Source: Arthrobacter burdickii
Lineage (GTDB): Bacteria > Actinomycetota > Actinomycetes > Actinomycetales > Micrococcaceae
Assembly: GCF_030433645.1 (NCBI RefSeq)
Contig: NZ_JAROCG010000001.1
Span: 2,852,001-2,916,000, forward strand
Direction of reading: 5' to 3'
DNA length: 64,000 nucleotides
Both the position numbers and the translations under genes were made by a program. This document shows, piece by piece, positions 54,972 through 63,611 of the stretch (position 1 is its first letter; the number at the start of each line of letters is the position of its first letter). The notes under the pieces were generated by a model. That model ran no database searches. It was not told the origin of the DNA and worked only from the letters and a program-made list of their open reading frames with translations.

Positions 54972-55078
54972 GCCGCCGTATGTCCGTCACTGCCCGCCAG
55001 TACATGGACTCGTTCGCCTGCCTCATGTCGGGCCTCGCGTTCCTCGTGTGCGTCTTCGTCATCTTGGACTCGATGTGA
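54968..55078 (+). CDS. 36-residue single-pass membrane protein
   Basis: Short basic N-terminus (MSRRMSVTARQYMDS) followed by one hydrophobic helix (FACLMSGLAFLVCVFVILD). ATGA overlap with the gene before and GTGA overlap with the gene after make it part of the chain. Phage membrane miniproteins can alter host functions; role unknown. Confidence 0.55.
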   Translation: MSRRMSVTARQYMDSFACLMSGLAFLVCVFVILDSM

Positions 55079-55206
55079 ACGTCTGCCGGCACTGCGGCAA
55101 CGACGCCGAATCGTACGAGTGCGGCCGCGACGACCGCCGCCCCTGCTTTCAAGACCCGACCCCAGCCGAACGCTGGGAAGTCACCACCCCGAAGGACCTC
55201 CCGTGA
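55075..55206 (+). CDS. 43-residue zinc-ribbon-like protein
   Basis: MNVCRHCGNDAESYECGRDDRRPC carries CxxC and two more Cys, a probable zinc knuckle, then a Pro-rich tail. Starts with GTG inside the previous stop and overlaps the next GTG (GTGA). Function unknown. Confidence 0.55.
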   Translation: MNVCRHCGNDAESYECGRDDRRPCFQDPTPAERWEVTTPKDLP

Positions 55207-55772
55207 ACAAGACCCCCACCGCCCTCTACACGACCGACCAAACCGACCGCCTCGACGCATGGGAAGCCGAAGCCGAGAGGCTGATCGCCGAGTACAACGC
55301 CAAGATCAAGGCGTGGTTCGCGGAGATCGGCAAGGAGGAGGCAGTCGGCATCCAGCGCGTGGGCCACCGCTTCATCACGGGCTATGAGGACAAGAACCTC
55401 GCCATCCCGCCCCTAAAGGGCTGGCGCCGCACCCGCGAGAACGAGGACTTCTGCGTCCCGGCGCTCCGCACCAAGGAGGGCAAGGCAGCTGAGAAGCGCC
55501 TGGCCGAGCTTCAGGTCAGGTACGCCGCCGCACCCGGGCTGCCGGATCGCGTCTGGGGCCTCGGCTATGTCGGCCCGATGATCGCCCGCAAGCTCGGCGG
55601 TCGCTGGTACGCCTACACGACGGTGCCCCTCAAGCACGATGTAACAGCGTTCGGCAGCACCAACTTCACCGAGGACGGCGAGCTGAAGGAAGTGGACACG
55701 ACCATCTGGACCAAGGCCAAGCTGTCCGATTACTTTCTCGCGCTCGAGGCAGAAGAGACGGTGGCGGCATGA
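55203..55772 (+). CDS. Phage early protein of unknown function
   Basis: 189 residues, helical N-terminus (DRLDAWEAEAERLIAEYNAKIKAWFAEIG) and a mixed C-terminal domain (GRWYAYTTVPLKHDVTAFGSTNF, AKLSDYFLALEAEE). No family recognised. It lies directly before the RecE-like and RecT genes with an ATGA overlap, so a role in recombination or in host inhibition is possible. Confidence 0.6.
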   Translation: MNKTPTALYTTDQTDRLDAWEAEAERLIAEYNAKIKAWFAEIGKEEAVGIQRVGHRFITGYEDKNLAIPPLKGWRRTRENEDFCVPALRTKEGKAAEKRLAELQVRYAAAPGLPDRVWGLGYVGPMIARKLGGRWYAYTTVPLKHDVTAFGSTNFTEDGELKEVDTTIWTKAKLSDYFLALEAEETVAA

Positions 55773-56581
55773 CCGCGACGATCGCCGAGACAGGCCTGAT
55801 CGATGGTCTGTCGAACGAGGCGTACCACTCGCACGACAGCCTGTCCGCGACGGGGCTGAAGATCCTCGCCATGCAGACACCGGCGCACTACCGGCACCGC
55901 ATGGACAACCCGGAGCACAAGGCCATCTTCGACGTCGGCACTGCCACCCACTCCCTCGTCCTCGAGGATGACCACTCGAAGATCCAGCGCCTCGACTTCC
56001 CCGACTGGAAGACGAAGGCCGCCCGCGAGGAGAGGGACGCCGCATACGCGAAGGGCATGGTCCCACTGCTCGAGAAGGACTACCAGGTGGTCCTCGCGAT
56101 GCGGGACAGTGTCGCAGGTCACCCCGTCGCCCGCCTCGCCCTCACCGGAGGGAAAGCCGAGCAGTCCCTCTTCTGGCAGCACGAGTCCGGGGCTGCGCTG
56201 CGGTGCCGGCCGGACAAGCTCGACCTCGAATCCCCGATCGGCCCCATCGTCAGCGACCTGAAGTCCACCGTGAACGCGGATCCAAGGAAGTTCGGGAAGA
56301 CCGCCTTCGACCTCGGGTATTTCCAGCAGGACCCCCACTACCGGGACGGCGTCCACCAGGTCACCGGAGTCCGCCCAGACTTCCTGTTCATCCTCGTCGA
56401 GAAGGCGCCCCCCTACCTCGTTTCCGTCGTCGAACTCGACGCCGAAGCGATCGACCTCGGCCGGGCAGCCAACGCCCGCGCCATCAACACCTACAACCAC
56501 TGCCGCGCCACCAACACGTGGCCCGGTTATCCACAAGCCGACCCCATCAGCCTGCCCACCTGGGCAACCCGAGAAGCATAG
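55769..56581 (+). CDS. RecE-like PD-(D/E)XK exonuclease
   Basis: 270 residues. Exonuclease VIII-like core: SNEAYHSHDSLSATGLKIL, DVGTATHSLVLE, ALRCRPDKLDLE and VSDLKST give the Glu, Asp and DxK active-site pieces. It degrades one strand of DNA ends for RecT-mediated annealing. Ten bases before the RecT gene. This pair is the usual recombination module of siphophages. Confidence 0.82.
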   Translation: MTATIAETGLIDGLSNEAYHSHDSLSATGLKILAMQTPAHYRHRMDNPEHKAIFDVGTATHSLVLEDDHSKIQRLDFPDWKTKAAREERDAAYAKGMVPLLEKDYQVVLAMRDSVAGHPVARLALTGGKAEQSLFWQHESGAALRCRPDKLDLESPIGPIVSDLKSTVNADPRKFGKTAFDLGYFQQDPHYRDGVHQVTGVRPDFLFILVEKAPPYLVSVVELDAEAIDLGRAANARAINTYNHCRATNTWPGYPQADPISLPTWATREA

Positions 56582-56591
56582 GAAACCGACC

Positions 56592-57575
56592 ATGACCGAA
56601 GTAGCGAACCGCAATACCGCGGCGCTCGACCTCTCCCCCGCCAACGTCCTCGGTACACCCGGCGCCGGCACCATCCAGCTCGCCGAGTGGGCCATGGAAC
56701 TCACCGCAGCCCACCAGCTCGGCACCGCGCTCTGCCAGACCGACTTCGTGCCCGCCGCATTCAAGGGCAAGCCCGAAGCCGCGGCCGCCGCGATCCTCGC
56801 AGGCAAGTCCCTCGGCCTCGACCCGATGAACGCCCTCGCGAACATCTTCGTCGTCCACGGCAAGCCCGCCCTCTACGCCCGCACCATGGCCGCCCTCATA
56901 CTCCGCGAAGGCCACGAAGTAATCCGGACCGCGGCCACCAACGATTCGGTCACCGTCAAGGCCCGCCGCAAGGGGACCAGGGACTGGCAGGAGTTCACCT
57001 GGGACATCGCCCGGGCCACGCAGGCAAAGTACATGACCAACGAGAAGTACCGGACCAACCCGATCGAGATGCTCACGGCGAAGGCCCTCGCCGAAGCATG
57101 CAGGGTCATCGCGCCCGACGTCCTCACCGGCGTCGCTGCTTACTCCGTCGAGGAGGTCGAGCTCGAGGACATGGGCGAGCGGCAGCAGGCGCCAGCGAAG
57201 GAGCAGCCGCTCTCCGCCTCTGCACGCCTCGCGGCAGCGGCAGCCGAAGCGGCGCCGCCCGAGCCTGCCGAACCGACGGCCGAGCCGCTCTGCTCCCGCA
57301 AGCAGCAGACAGACCTCGGCAACGCCCTCAAGGCCCTCGGCCACACGACGAAGGACGAGATGCTCGGAGTCGTGTCGGCGTGGGTCGGCCGCGAGATCAG
57401 CGGGTCGAGGGACCTCACCGTCGGCGAAGCAAAGCAGCTCACCGAGGAACTCCTCGCCGAAGCGGCCGAGAAGAACCAGGCAGCAGAGGATGTTGTCGAT
57501 GCGGACGGCGTGGTCACCGAACCCGCGGCCGTCGACGCCGAGGCTGACGCCGCATGGCTGGCAGGTACCAACTGA
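56592..57575 (+). CDS. RecT-family single-strand annealing protein
   Basis: 327 residues. The RecT-like fold is indicated by [37 protein letters not shown] and [19 protein letters not shown]; the C-terminal third is Ala/Glu-rich and probably flexible, ending in a short helical region. It anneals ssDNA made by the exonuclease. Its stop shares one base with the SSB start. Confidence 0.85.
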   Translation: MTEVANRNTAALDLSPANVLGTPGAGTIQLAEWAMELTAAHQLGTALCQTDFVPAAFKGKPEAAAAAILAGKSLGLDPMNALANIFVVHGKPALYARTMAALILREGHEVIRTAATNDSVTVKARRKGTRDWQEFTWDIARATQAKYMTNEKYRTNPIEMLTAKALAEACRVIAPDVLTGVAAYSVEEVELEDMGERQQAPAKEQPLSASARLAAAAAEAAPPEPAEPTAEPLCSRKQQTDLGNALKALGHTTKDEMLGVVSAWVGREISGSRDLTVGEAKQLTEELLAEAAEKNQAAEDVVDADGVVTEPAAVDAEADAAWLAGTN

Positions 57576-58039
57576 TGGCAGGCGAGACGGTCATCACGAT
57601 CATCGGGAACCTGACCAACGATCCCGAGCTGTGCTTCACCCCGTCCGGCTCCGCAGTAGCGAACTTCACGATCGCGTCCACGCCGCGGACCTTCGACCGG
57701 CAAACCAACGACTGGAAGGACGGCGACACATTGTTCCTCCGGACGTCCGTTTGGCGTGAGGCTGCGGAGAACGTCGCCGAGTCCCTCACCAAGGGCACAC
57801 GGGTCATCGCCCAGGGGCGCCTCAAGTCCCGGTCCTATGACACCAAGGAAGGCGAGAAGCGCACCGTGATGGAACTTGAGGTAGACGAGATCGGTCCCAG
57901 CCTGAAGTCCGCGAGCGCGAAGATCACCCGCACCCAGCGAGCCGCCGGCGGGAACGGCGGAGGCACCTCAGGCAGCTGGGGGCAGCAGCCTGCAGCCGAC
58001 GCTTGGGGCGCACCAGCAAGCAACGAACCCGCATTCTGA
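57575..58039 (+). CDS. ssb: Phage single-stranded DNA-binding protein
   Basis: 154 residues. OB-fold ([64 protein letters not shown]), a Gly/Gln-rich linker and a short acidic-aromatic tip (NEPAF) for partner binding. Phage-encoded, beside RecT. TGATG stop-start overlap. Confidence 0.9.
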   Translation: MAGETVITIIGNLTNDPELCFTPSGSAVANFTIASTPRTFDRQTNDWKDGDTLFLRTSVWREAAENVAESLTKGTRVIAQGRLKSRSYDTKEGEKRTVMELEVDEIGPSLKSASAKITRTQRAAGGNGGGTSGSWGQQPAADAWGAPASNEPAF

Positions 58040-58110
58040 CCCACCTCCCTTCGTGCTGCCGTCAGATACCCCCATCGGGCGGCAGCACTACCACCAGCAG
58101 AGGAAGCACC

Positions 58111-58197
58111 ATGAACACCACCACCCCCGCACCCGAGATCTGCACCTCCTGCGGATCCCCCATCCGATCTACCGGCGAATGCAGGTGCTCAGATTGA
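58111..58197 (+). CDS. 28-residue Cys-rich miniprotein
   Basis: MNTTTPAPEICTSCGSPIR then CRCSD: CxxC and CxC, a minimal zinc ribbon. AGAGGAAG lies six bases before the ATG. Its stop overlaps the TTG of the next gene. Function unknown; coding supported by SD and position. Confidence 0.5.
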   Translation: MNTTTPAPEICTSCGSPIRSTGECRCSD

Positions 58198-59135
58198 GCC
58201 CTCAGATCCTCTCGCTGGGCGCCGGCGTTCAGTCGACCGCCCTACTTCTCCTGTCCGCGATGGGGCGCCTGCCTAAGCTCGATGGCGCCATCTTTTCGGA
58301 CACCGGGTGGGAACCAGCCTCCGTGTACGCGCATCTCAACCGGATTGAGGAGGAGATTGCGCGGCCCGCCGGCATCCCGATCTATCGGGTCTCCTCCGGG
58401 AACATCCGGAACGATGCTCTCGACCCAGCCCACCGATTCGCGTCCATGCCGCTCTACATCAAGAACAGGGATGGTGGGGACGGCATGACCAGGCGCCAGT
58501 GCACCAGCGAGTACAAGCTCAAGCCGATCAAGGAGCAGGTACGGCGGATCCTTGGTGCCGAACCACGCGAGGACGGCAAGCCAGGGCGCGTATCCAGAGG
58601 ACGCTCTGTCGACCAGTGGATCGGCATAAGCACCGATGAGCGGGACCGGGCGCTCGATCAGGACGGAAACCTCAAGACAGGGGACGTCTCCTACTCGAGG
58701 AACCGGTATCCACTGCTCGAGCTGGGCATGAGCCGGGAGCAGTGCATCATCCTCCTGACCTCGCAGGGCTTCGGCTCGACACCAAAGTCGGCGTGCATCG
58801 GGTGCCCATTCCACACGAACCGCCAATGGCGGGACCTCCGGGACAACAACCCAGTGGAATGGCAGGACGCTGTTGACTTCGACGCCTCGATCAGAGCCGG
58901 CTCAGCGAAAGCAAACGCTCAGGGCCAGCCACTGCTCGGGCAGGCATTTCTCCACCGGTCTCGCATGGCGCTCTCTGATGCCCCCATTGACCGTGTCAGC
59001 TACCACGAGTGGGCCAGCAGGCAGGGAAACCTCCTGCACGCCATTGCGGCCGCCGAGTTCGAGGAGTCCCTCGAGGATGACAGCTCTCTGGCTGGCTGCA
59101 GCCCATTCTCTTGCCGGTCGGGGGCTGATGACTGA
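58194..59135 (+). CDS. PAPS-reductase-like phage protein
   Basis: 313 residues. Starts with the PP-loop variant ILSLGAGVQSTAL and continues with IFSDTGWEP, TRRQCTSEYKLKP and CIGCPFHTN, the pattern of phage PAPS-reductase/ATP-pyrophosphatase-family proteins. These occur in many actinophages; their reaction is not settled, although DNA or tRNA modification has been suggested. TTG 58194 overlaps the previous stop (TTGA); GTG 58185 or ATG 58179 in frame are alternatives. Confidence 0.75.
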   Translation: MSPQILSLGAGVQSTALLLLSAMGRLPKLDGAIFSDTGWEPASVYAHLNRIEEEIARPAGIPIYRVSSGNIRNDALDPAHRFASMPLYIKNRDGGDGMTRRQCTSEYKLKPIKEQVRRILGAEPREDGKPGRVSRGRSVDQWIGISTDERDRALDQDGNLKTGDVSYSRNRYPLLELGMSREQCIILLTSQGFGSTPKSACIGCPFHTNRQWRDLRDNNPVEWQDAVDFDASIRAGSAKANAQGQPLLGQAFLHRSRMALSDAPIDRVSYHEWASRQGNLLHAIAAAEFEESLEDDSSLAGCSPFSCRSGADD

Positions 59136-59164
59136 TGCCTACTTCGAATCAGGAACGGCGACGA

Positions 59165-60121
59165 TCAGAAAGCCCGCGTCGACCCGGACTCGTGCAACTG
59201 GAAGGAGCTAGTATCCCCTACGCGCCACACGGCTGCGATGTCGTGCTCGGCGAGAAGCTCGAGCAGGTCGCCGTTGGGTGCGGCGGGGAGCAGCAGCCGG
59301 CAGGGTCGACCGTCTACGTATCGCCGGTAGTCGAGCAGTTGGCCAAGCCCGGCGCGCACACTGTTCCGGGTCGCGTCGGCCTTGGCTTCGTAGAGGATTC
59401 CTTCGGTTGCGTCATGGATGTCGGTGAAGAGCGGCATGGTGCTGCCCTTTGGGTAGACCTTGAATCGGTCGAGCTTGTGGCCCCTGCTCTCCAGGATCGT
59501 CTGGAAGACGTTGACAAGGTCCTGTTCGCGTTTCTTGCCGGTACCCGCTTCAGTGCCGGCGCGCTCAAACTCTTCAACGGCGTGGTTTTCGAGCGGTACC
59601 TGGCTTGCGCTGCCGGAGTCCGTCGGGGCTGCAGCCTTCGAGCTCAGATCCTCTTCGCGTCGGAGGATCTCCCCGACTGGGCGCAGGTGGAACACGAAGA
59701 CCGTTCGCAAGACCCCGTCTACGCCGGGGGCATCCTCTGTGGAGTAAGGGTAGTCGTCGTCGATCGCAAACTCGCCCAAGTAGATGCGGTCCTGCCCGTT
59801 TCCGACGGCGGCCTTTCCGCTCACTCCAAAGAGGCGGACGGCTTTGCCGTTCAGCTTATGGTCACGCAGCGCGAGGTTGCCCTTGTGCATCTTCTGCGGC
59901 CCGACACGATCCATGCCGGTGTACGAAAACACCTCGCCGTCGGCGGACCAGCCGTCAAACTCGTAACCGTTCTCGCGGCCCACCTTCGGATCCGAGAACA
60001 GCAATACATTCGGCGAGGTGCTTGGCGTCTCCATCCCACCGAACCTCGTGCCGCCGTACATGGCAGCAATCTCTTTACGCGTGCCCGTCCAGCCGACAGG
60101 TATTCCCCACTCATTGGCCAT
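59165..60121 (-). CDS. ScoMcrA-like SRA domain plus PD-(D/E)XK nuclease
   Basis: 318 residues on the strand opposite to all neighbours. N-terminal half is like the SRA domain of ScoMcrA (VLLFSDPKVGRENGYEFDGW, EVFSYTGMDRVGPQKMHKGNLALRDHKLNGKAVRLF, YLGEFAID, VFVFHLRPVG), which reads modified bases. C-terminal half has a PD-(D/E)XK-like site (LFTDIHDATEGILYEAKAD). The two halves would make a modification-dependent restriction enzyme. ATG 60121 is chosen on domain start; the SD is weak. It follows a membrane protein gene by 55 bp. Confidence 0.7.
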   Translation of the reverse strand: MANEWGIPVGWTGTRKEIAAMYGGTRFGGMETPSTSPNVLLFSDPKVGRENGYEFDGWSADGEVFSYTGMDRVGPQKMHKGNLALRDHKLNGKAVRLFGVSGKAAVGNGQDRIYLGEFAIDDDYPYSTEDAPGVDGVLRTVFVFHLRPVGEILRREEDLSSKAAAPTDSGSASQVPLENHAVEEFERAGTEAGTGKKREQDLVNVFQTILESRGHKLDRFKVYPKGSTMPLFTDIHDATEGILYEAKADATRNSVRAGLGQLLDYRRYVDGRPCRLLLPAAPNGDLLELLAEHDIAAVWRVGDTSSFQLHESGSTRAF

Positions 60122-60176
60122 GTCGTGAAGCCTATCGGCACTGCCGCTCCAACACATCGAGCGGTCGAACTGCTAC

Positions 60177-60725
60177 TCAGCCGCCGTCGCGCTCTTCCCT
60201 ATCGGTGGTTGAGGCAAGTCGTTCTTCTAATAGTTCCGCGACTAGTCGATCGCGATGCTTTCCTCGAGCTCCCGACCACTCGATCGCCATGCTCCTCAAT
60301 ACGACCACATTCAAGCTCAGCCGATCGAAAGCATCTTCAATCTCGTGCTCATCCTGGCGTGCATGCGCTTTCACGAGATCTAGGCCGAGGAAGCCGACGT
60401 GGTGAGGCCACCTCCTTATTTCTTCTGCAAGGCCTTTGTGAGTGGTGTCCATAGCCCATCGGAAAGCGGCCGCCTGTGCCTCCACCACAAGTTCGCGGAC
60501 CTTGTGCTTGCCCTCGTCATACATCTTGAGGATGCCGTTGGTTGCCGCAAGTAGGTCAGCGGCGGCAGCACGCTCCCGGCCGACCGCAGCGATCTTGCTC
60601 TGGTGGCTATTCGTGAGTCGAACAACCAGGAGCGCGACGAGTCCGCCGACTATAGCCGCGATGAATGAACCGATGACTCCGCTCCACAGCTGTGCCCACG
60701 AATTTGTATCAATACCCCAAAGCAT
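60177..60725 (-). CDS. Membrane protein paired with the SRA nuclease
   Basis: 182 residues. One N-terminal membrane helix (GVIGSFIAAIVGGLVALLVVRL) then a long helical, mostly charged cytoplasmic part (AAVGRERAAAADLLAATNGILKMY, HARQDEHEIEDAFDRLSLNVVVLRSM). No enzymatic motif. It is upstream of the SRA-nuclease on the same reverse strand, likely one transcript; a defence effector or sensor is possible but unproven. Confidence 0.6.
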   Translation of the reverse strand: MLWGIDTNSWAQLWSGVIGSFIAAIVGGLVALLVVRLTNSHQSKIAAVGRERAAAADLLAATNGILKMYDEGKHKVRELVVEAQAAAFRWAMDTTHKGLAEEIRRWPHHVGFLGLDLVKAHARQDEHEIEDAFDRLSLNVVVLRSMAIEWSGARGKHRDRLVAELLEERLASTTDREERDGG

Positions 60726-60753
60726 CCCCTCACTCTAAACGGAGGTAGCACCC

Positions 60754-61095
60754 ATGGCATGGTTCAACGCGGACGACAAGATGCACTCCCACCCGAAGCC
60801 AAGGCAGGCAGGCCTCGAGGCGATGGGGCTGTGGTTGATGGCAGGAACCTACTGCTCTGACTACCTGACCGAGGGGTTGGTGCCTGGCTGGTATGTGGAC
60901 TCGTGGCCCCGCGGCCACCGCCTCGCGCAGCAACTGGTCACCGCGAGGTTCTGGGAGCCCGCCGGTACGGACTGGCAGTTCCTGTCCTGGACGGAGTACC
61001 AGCGCACGAAGGAACAGGTCGAGGAGGACCGGGCGAAGGCCCGCGCACGACAGAAGGCGTGGCGCGACAAGAGACGTGACAAGCCCGACGGGTAA
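60754..61095 (+). CDS. Phage replication-associated protein
   Basis: 113 residues: MAWFNADDKMHSHPKPRQAG, EAMGLWLMAGTYCSDYLTEGLV and a basic C-terminal helix (DRAKARARQKAWRDKRRDK). Proteins with this opening are found at the replication spot of many actinophages and resemble the N-terminal domain of replication initiators. Directly followed by iteron-like repeats. Confidence 0.7.
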   Translation: MAWFNADDKMHSHPKPRQAGLEAMGLWLMAGTYCSDYLTEGLVPGWYVDSWPRGHRLAQQLVTARFWEPAGTDWQFLSWTEYQRTKEQVEEDRAKARARQKAWRDKRRDKPDG

Positions 61096-61160
61096 CGCGT
61101 GACGTAACGCGTGACAGACGCCGTTACTAACGCTTCCCCAATACCAAGACCAATACCAAG
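61092..61160. repeat. Iteron-like tandem repeats, possible phage origin
   Basis: GTAACGCGTGAC occurs twice in tandem (61092-61103, 61104-61115), and CCAATACCAAG twice at 12-bp period (61138-61148, 61150-61160). They fill the gap after the replication-like gene. The first starts inside that gene's stop. Confidence 0.55.
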
Positions 61161-61255
61161 TACTTAACTCACCTCCCAGCATGGATGGGTTTTCAAGATG
61201 AAGTCCAAGACAAGCAAGCAATCGTTCGGGACATTAGGCGCGAGGGAGAAGACAC

Positions 61256-61648
61256 TTGCCTGCTGAAAATCCTCATCCCGTGACCCGCGAACAGGCCGTC
61301 ATCCTCGCCAAGTTGCTGCACGAGATCCGGCCCCGCTGGTCAATCGAAGCCATCGTGTCCCTGGTCGGGAAGAACCTCGCCACGATCCCCAGCTTCCCCG
61401 CCCTCGCAGAAGCCGCCATCCGAGTAGCGAACGACCCCACCAAGAACACCCCGGCGATCATCTTCCTCGACGGCCGGCACTGGGAACGACCAGACCAACC
61501 ACGCGAAGCACCACCACCCGGCCCACCCTGCGAAGACCACCCCACCGAACCCGCACACACCTGCCACTGCTGCAAAGCCGACATCCTCGTCGGAGACAGA
61601 CCACCCACCCACCAAGGCAAACACTGGAACCCAGGAGACACACCATGA
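61256..61648 (+). CDS. Phage protein with C-terminal zinc motif
   Basis: 130 residues. N-terminal helical domain (VTREQAVILAKLLHEIRPRWSIEAIVSLVGKN) and C-terminal CHCCKADI with a distal His. TTG 61256 with GAGGGAG is the likely start. Proteins of this shape sit next to replication genes in actinophages; function unknown. ATGA overlap with the next gene. Confidence 0.6.
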   Translation: MPAENPHPVTREQAVILAKLLHEIRPRWSIEAIVSLVGKNLATIPSFPALAEAAIRVANDPTKNTPAIIFLDGRHWERPDQPREAPPPGPPCEDHPTEPAHTCHCCKADILVGDRPPTHQGKHWNPGDTP

Positions 61649-61809
61649 GTGAAGACCCGACCACCAAACTCGAGGAGATCCGAGAAGCGTGGAGCCAGCG
61701 GAAAGAGCACTTCAACCCGAGAGGCACACTCCGCCTCTGCTCCATCCCGACCGCCGCAGCGCACCGCATTACGGAGATCCACGACCTGACGACGGAGGCC
61801 ACCCAATGA
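61645..61809 (+). CDS. 54-residue phage protein
   Basis: MSEDPTTKLEEIREAWSQRK then an RGTLRLCSIPTAAAHRITEIHDLT tail; helical. Overlaps the previous stop (ATGA), and the next ATG overlaps its own stop by four bases. No function recognised. Confidence 0.55.
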   Translation: MSEDPTTKLEEIREAWSQRKEHFNPRGTLRLCSIPTAAAHRITEIHDLTTEATQ

Positions 61810-61858
61810 CCACGATCAGCGGACCCTCCCGTAGGGCGACCACCCACGCTGGGCACCG

Positions 61859-63237
61859 GGGACTGTAAGAAAAACGGTGTGTGAGGGGCCGGCCTGATCC
61901 GGAAGGAGATGGCCGTGAACGACTTCACGACCGAAGTATCAGAGACGATGATCGATCCTGTGACGGGAGAATTCATCGATCAAAAGGACCTTGCCGAACG
62001 CCTGCTTGCCCAAGCGAAGGAGCAAGGCGTGAGCTTGGTCGGCCCTGGTGGGCTGTTGAACCAACTCACGAAGAACGTCCTCGAGACGGCGTTGGACGCC
62101 GAGTTGACGGAGCACCTCGGGCACGAGCACGGCGGGATGCCGATCGCAGCGAATATGCGCAACGGCACGAGGTCGAAGACCGTGTTGACCGAGATCGGCC
62201 CAGTCGAGATCGAGGTGCCCCGGGATCGCGACGGGTCGTTCGAACCGGTGATCGTGCCCAAGCGGAAACGGCGCTTGGACGGGATCGATCAGATTGTGCT
62301 CTCCCTCTCCGCCCGCGGGCTGACCACCGGGGAAATCGCGGCGCACTTCGAGGAGGTCTACGGGGCGAAGGTCTCCAAGGACACCATCAGCCGAATCACG
62401 GAGAAAGTCGCCGGGGAGCTGTCCGAGTGGTCCTCCCGTCCCCTGGATCCGCTCTACCCGGTGCTCTTCGTCGACGCGATCGTCGTAAAAGTCCGCGATG
62501 GACAAGTGCGGAACACTCCGTTCTATGTGGTCATGGGCGTCACCACAAACGGGGAACGCGAGATCCTGGGCATCTGGGCCGGCGACGGAGGTGAAGGCGC
62601 GAGGTTCTGGCTGCAGGTCTTCTCCGAGCTGAAGAACCGTGGCGTCACCGATGTGCTCATCGCCGTCTGTGACGGTCTCAAGGGCCTGCCGGAAGCGATC
62701 ACGACCACCTGGGAGCGGACCGTGGTGCAGCAGTGCGTCGTGCACCTGATCCGCAACAGCTTCCGTTACGCCGGCCGCCAACACCGTGACGGCATCGTCA
62801 AAGCCCTCAAACCCGTCTATACGGCCCCGAGTGAGGCTGCGGCAAAGGACCGGTTCACGGAGTTCGCCGCCGAGTGGGGCTCACGGTATCCGGCGATCGT
62901 GAAGCTCTGGGAAAGCTCTTGGGCGGAGTTCGTACCCTTCCTTGAGTACGACGTGGAGATTCGTCGGGTGATCTGCACGACGAACGCGATCGAGTCGATC
63001 AACGCGCGCTACCGCCGAGCGGTGCGGGCCAGGGGTCATTTCCCGAACGAGGCCGCAGCCCTGAAGTGTCTCTACCTCGTCACCAGGTCCCTTGACCCGA
63101 CCGGCGGCGGCAGAGCACGCTGGGTGATCAGGTGGAAACCCGCACTCAACGCGTTCGCGATCACCTTCGCGGGCCGATTCGAGAAAACCAACCACTAATG
63201 AAATGCCGGACCCACACACCGTTTATACGACAGTCCC
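61859..63237 (+). mobile_element. IS256-family insertion sequence, 1379 bp
   Basis: Imperfect terminal inverted repeats (both ends start GGGACTGT and share AAACGGTGTGTG) bound one transposase gene. The flanks carry a perfect 8-bp target duplication GGGCACCG (61851-61858 and 63238-63245). Insertion is recent and complete. Confidence 0.95.
61909..63198 (+). CDS. IS256-family (Mutator type) transposase
   Basis: 429 residues. DDE residues appear in LFVDAIVVKVRDG, AVCDGLKGLPEAI and CTTNAIESINARYRRA; the helical insert with CVVHLIRN is typical. N-terminal part GGLLNQLTKNVLETALDAELTEHLG holds the DNA-binding region. SD GGAAGGAG before ATG 61909. Intact in length and frame, so probably active. Confidence 0.95.
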   Translation: MAVNDFTTEVSETMIDPVTGEFIDQKDLAERLLAQAKEQGVSLVGPGGLLNQLTKNVLETALDAELTEHLGHEHGGMPIAANMRNGTRSKTVLTEIGPVEIEVPRDRDGSFEPVIVPKRKRRLDGIDQIVLSLSARGLTTGEIAAHFEEVYGAKVSKDTISRITEKVAGELSEWSSRPLDPLYPVLFVDAIVVKVRDGQVRNTPFYVVMGVTTNGEREILGIWAGDGGEGARFWLQVFSELKNRGVTDVLIAVCDGLKGLPEAITTTWERTVVQQCVVHLIRNSFRYAGRQHRDGIVKALKPVYTAPSEAAAKDRFTEFAAEWGSRYPAIVKLWESSWAEFVPFLEYDVEIRRVICTTNAIESINARYRRAVRARGHFPNEAAALKCLYLVTRSLDPTGGGRARWVIRWKPALNAFAITFAGRFEKTNH

Positions 63238-63611
63238 GGGCACCGACCCACCGAGGTGGATGTGGCAGAGGCTCGTTTCGTCGAGGCGAAGGCCATCACG
63301 GACGCCCTGGTGGTCCGGTTGTCGCGTGAGCGTTCGGCGTTGGCTGGGGCTCCTGAGGAGGACCGGCTTTTGGTGGAGCGGCGGGTGCAGGTGACGAAGC
63401 TGGAACTAACTGATGCTCGGGCGTATGAGGATCGGGTGTTTGGGGTGTGGGAGCATGAGCGTTCGTTGGCGGCTGGGTGGCCGGTGGCGGGGCTCAGGAG
63501 CGATCAGAGCGCCCCGCATGGGTATTCGGGCGTCTCGGTCGTTCCTAGGGCTTCTGAGCGCCTGCCAGCACTCCCGGTAGGCGTGGAAGCTACGACCACC
63601 AGGTGGAGCGC

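Noticed and set aside
59135-60454. Forward-strand open frame of 439 codons continuing the phage direction
   Set aside because: It opposes the SRA-nuclease and membrane protein, whose domains are clear; the forward frame has no recognisable domain.
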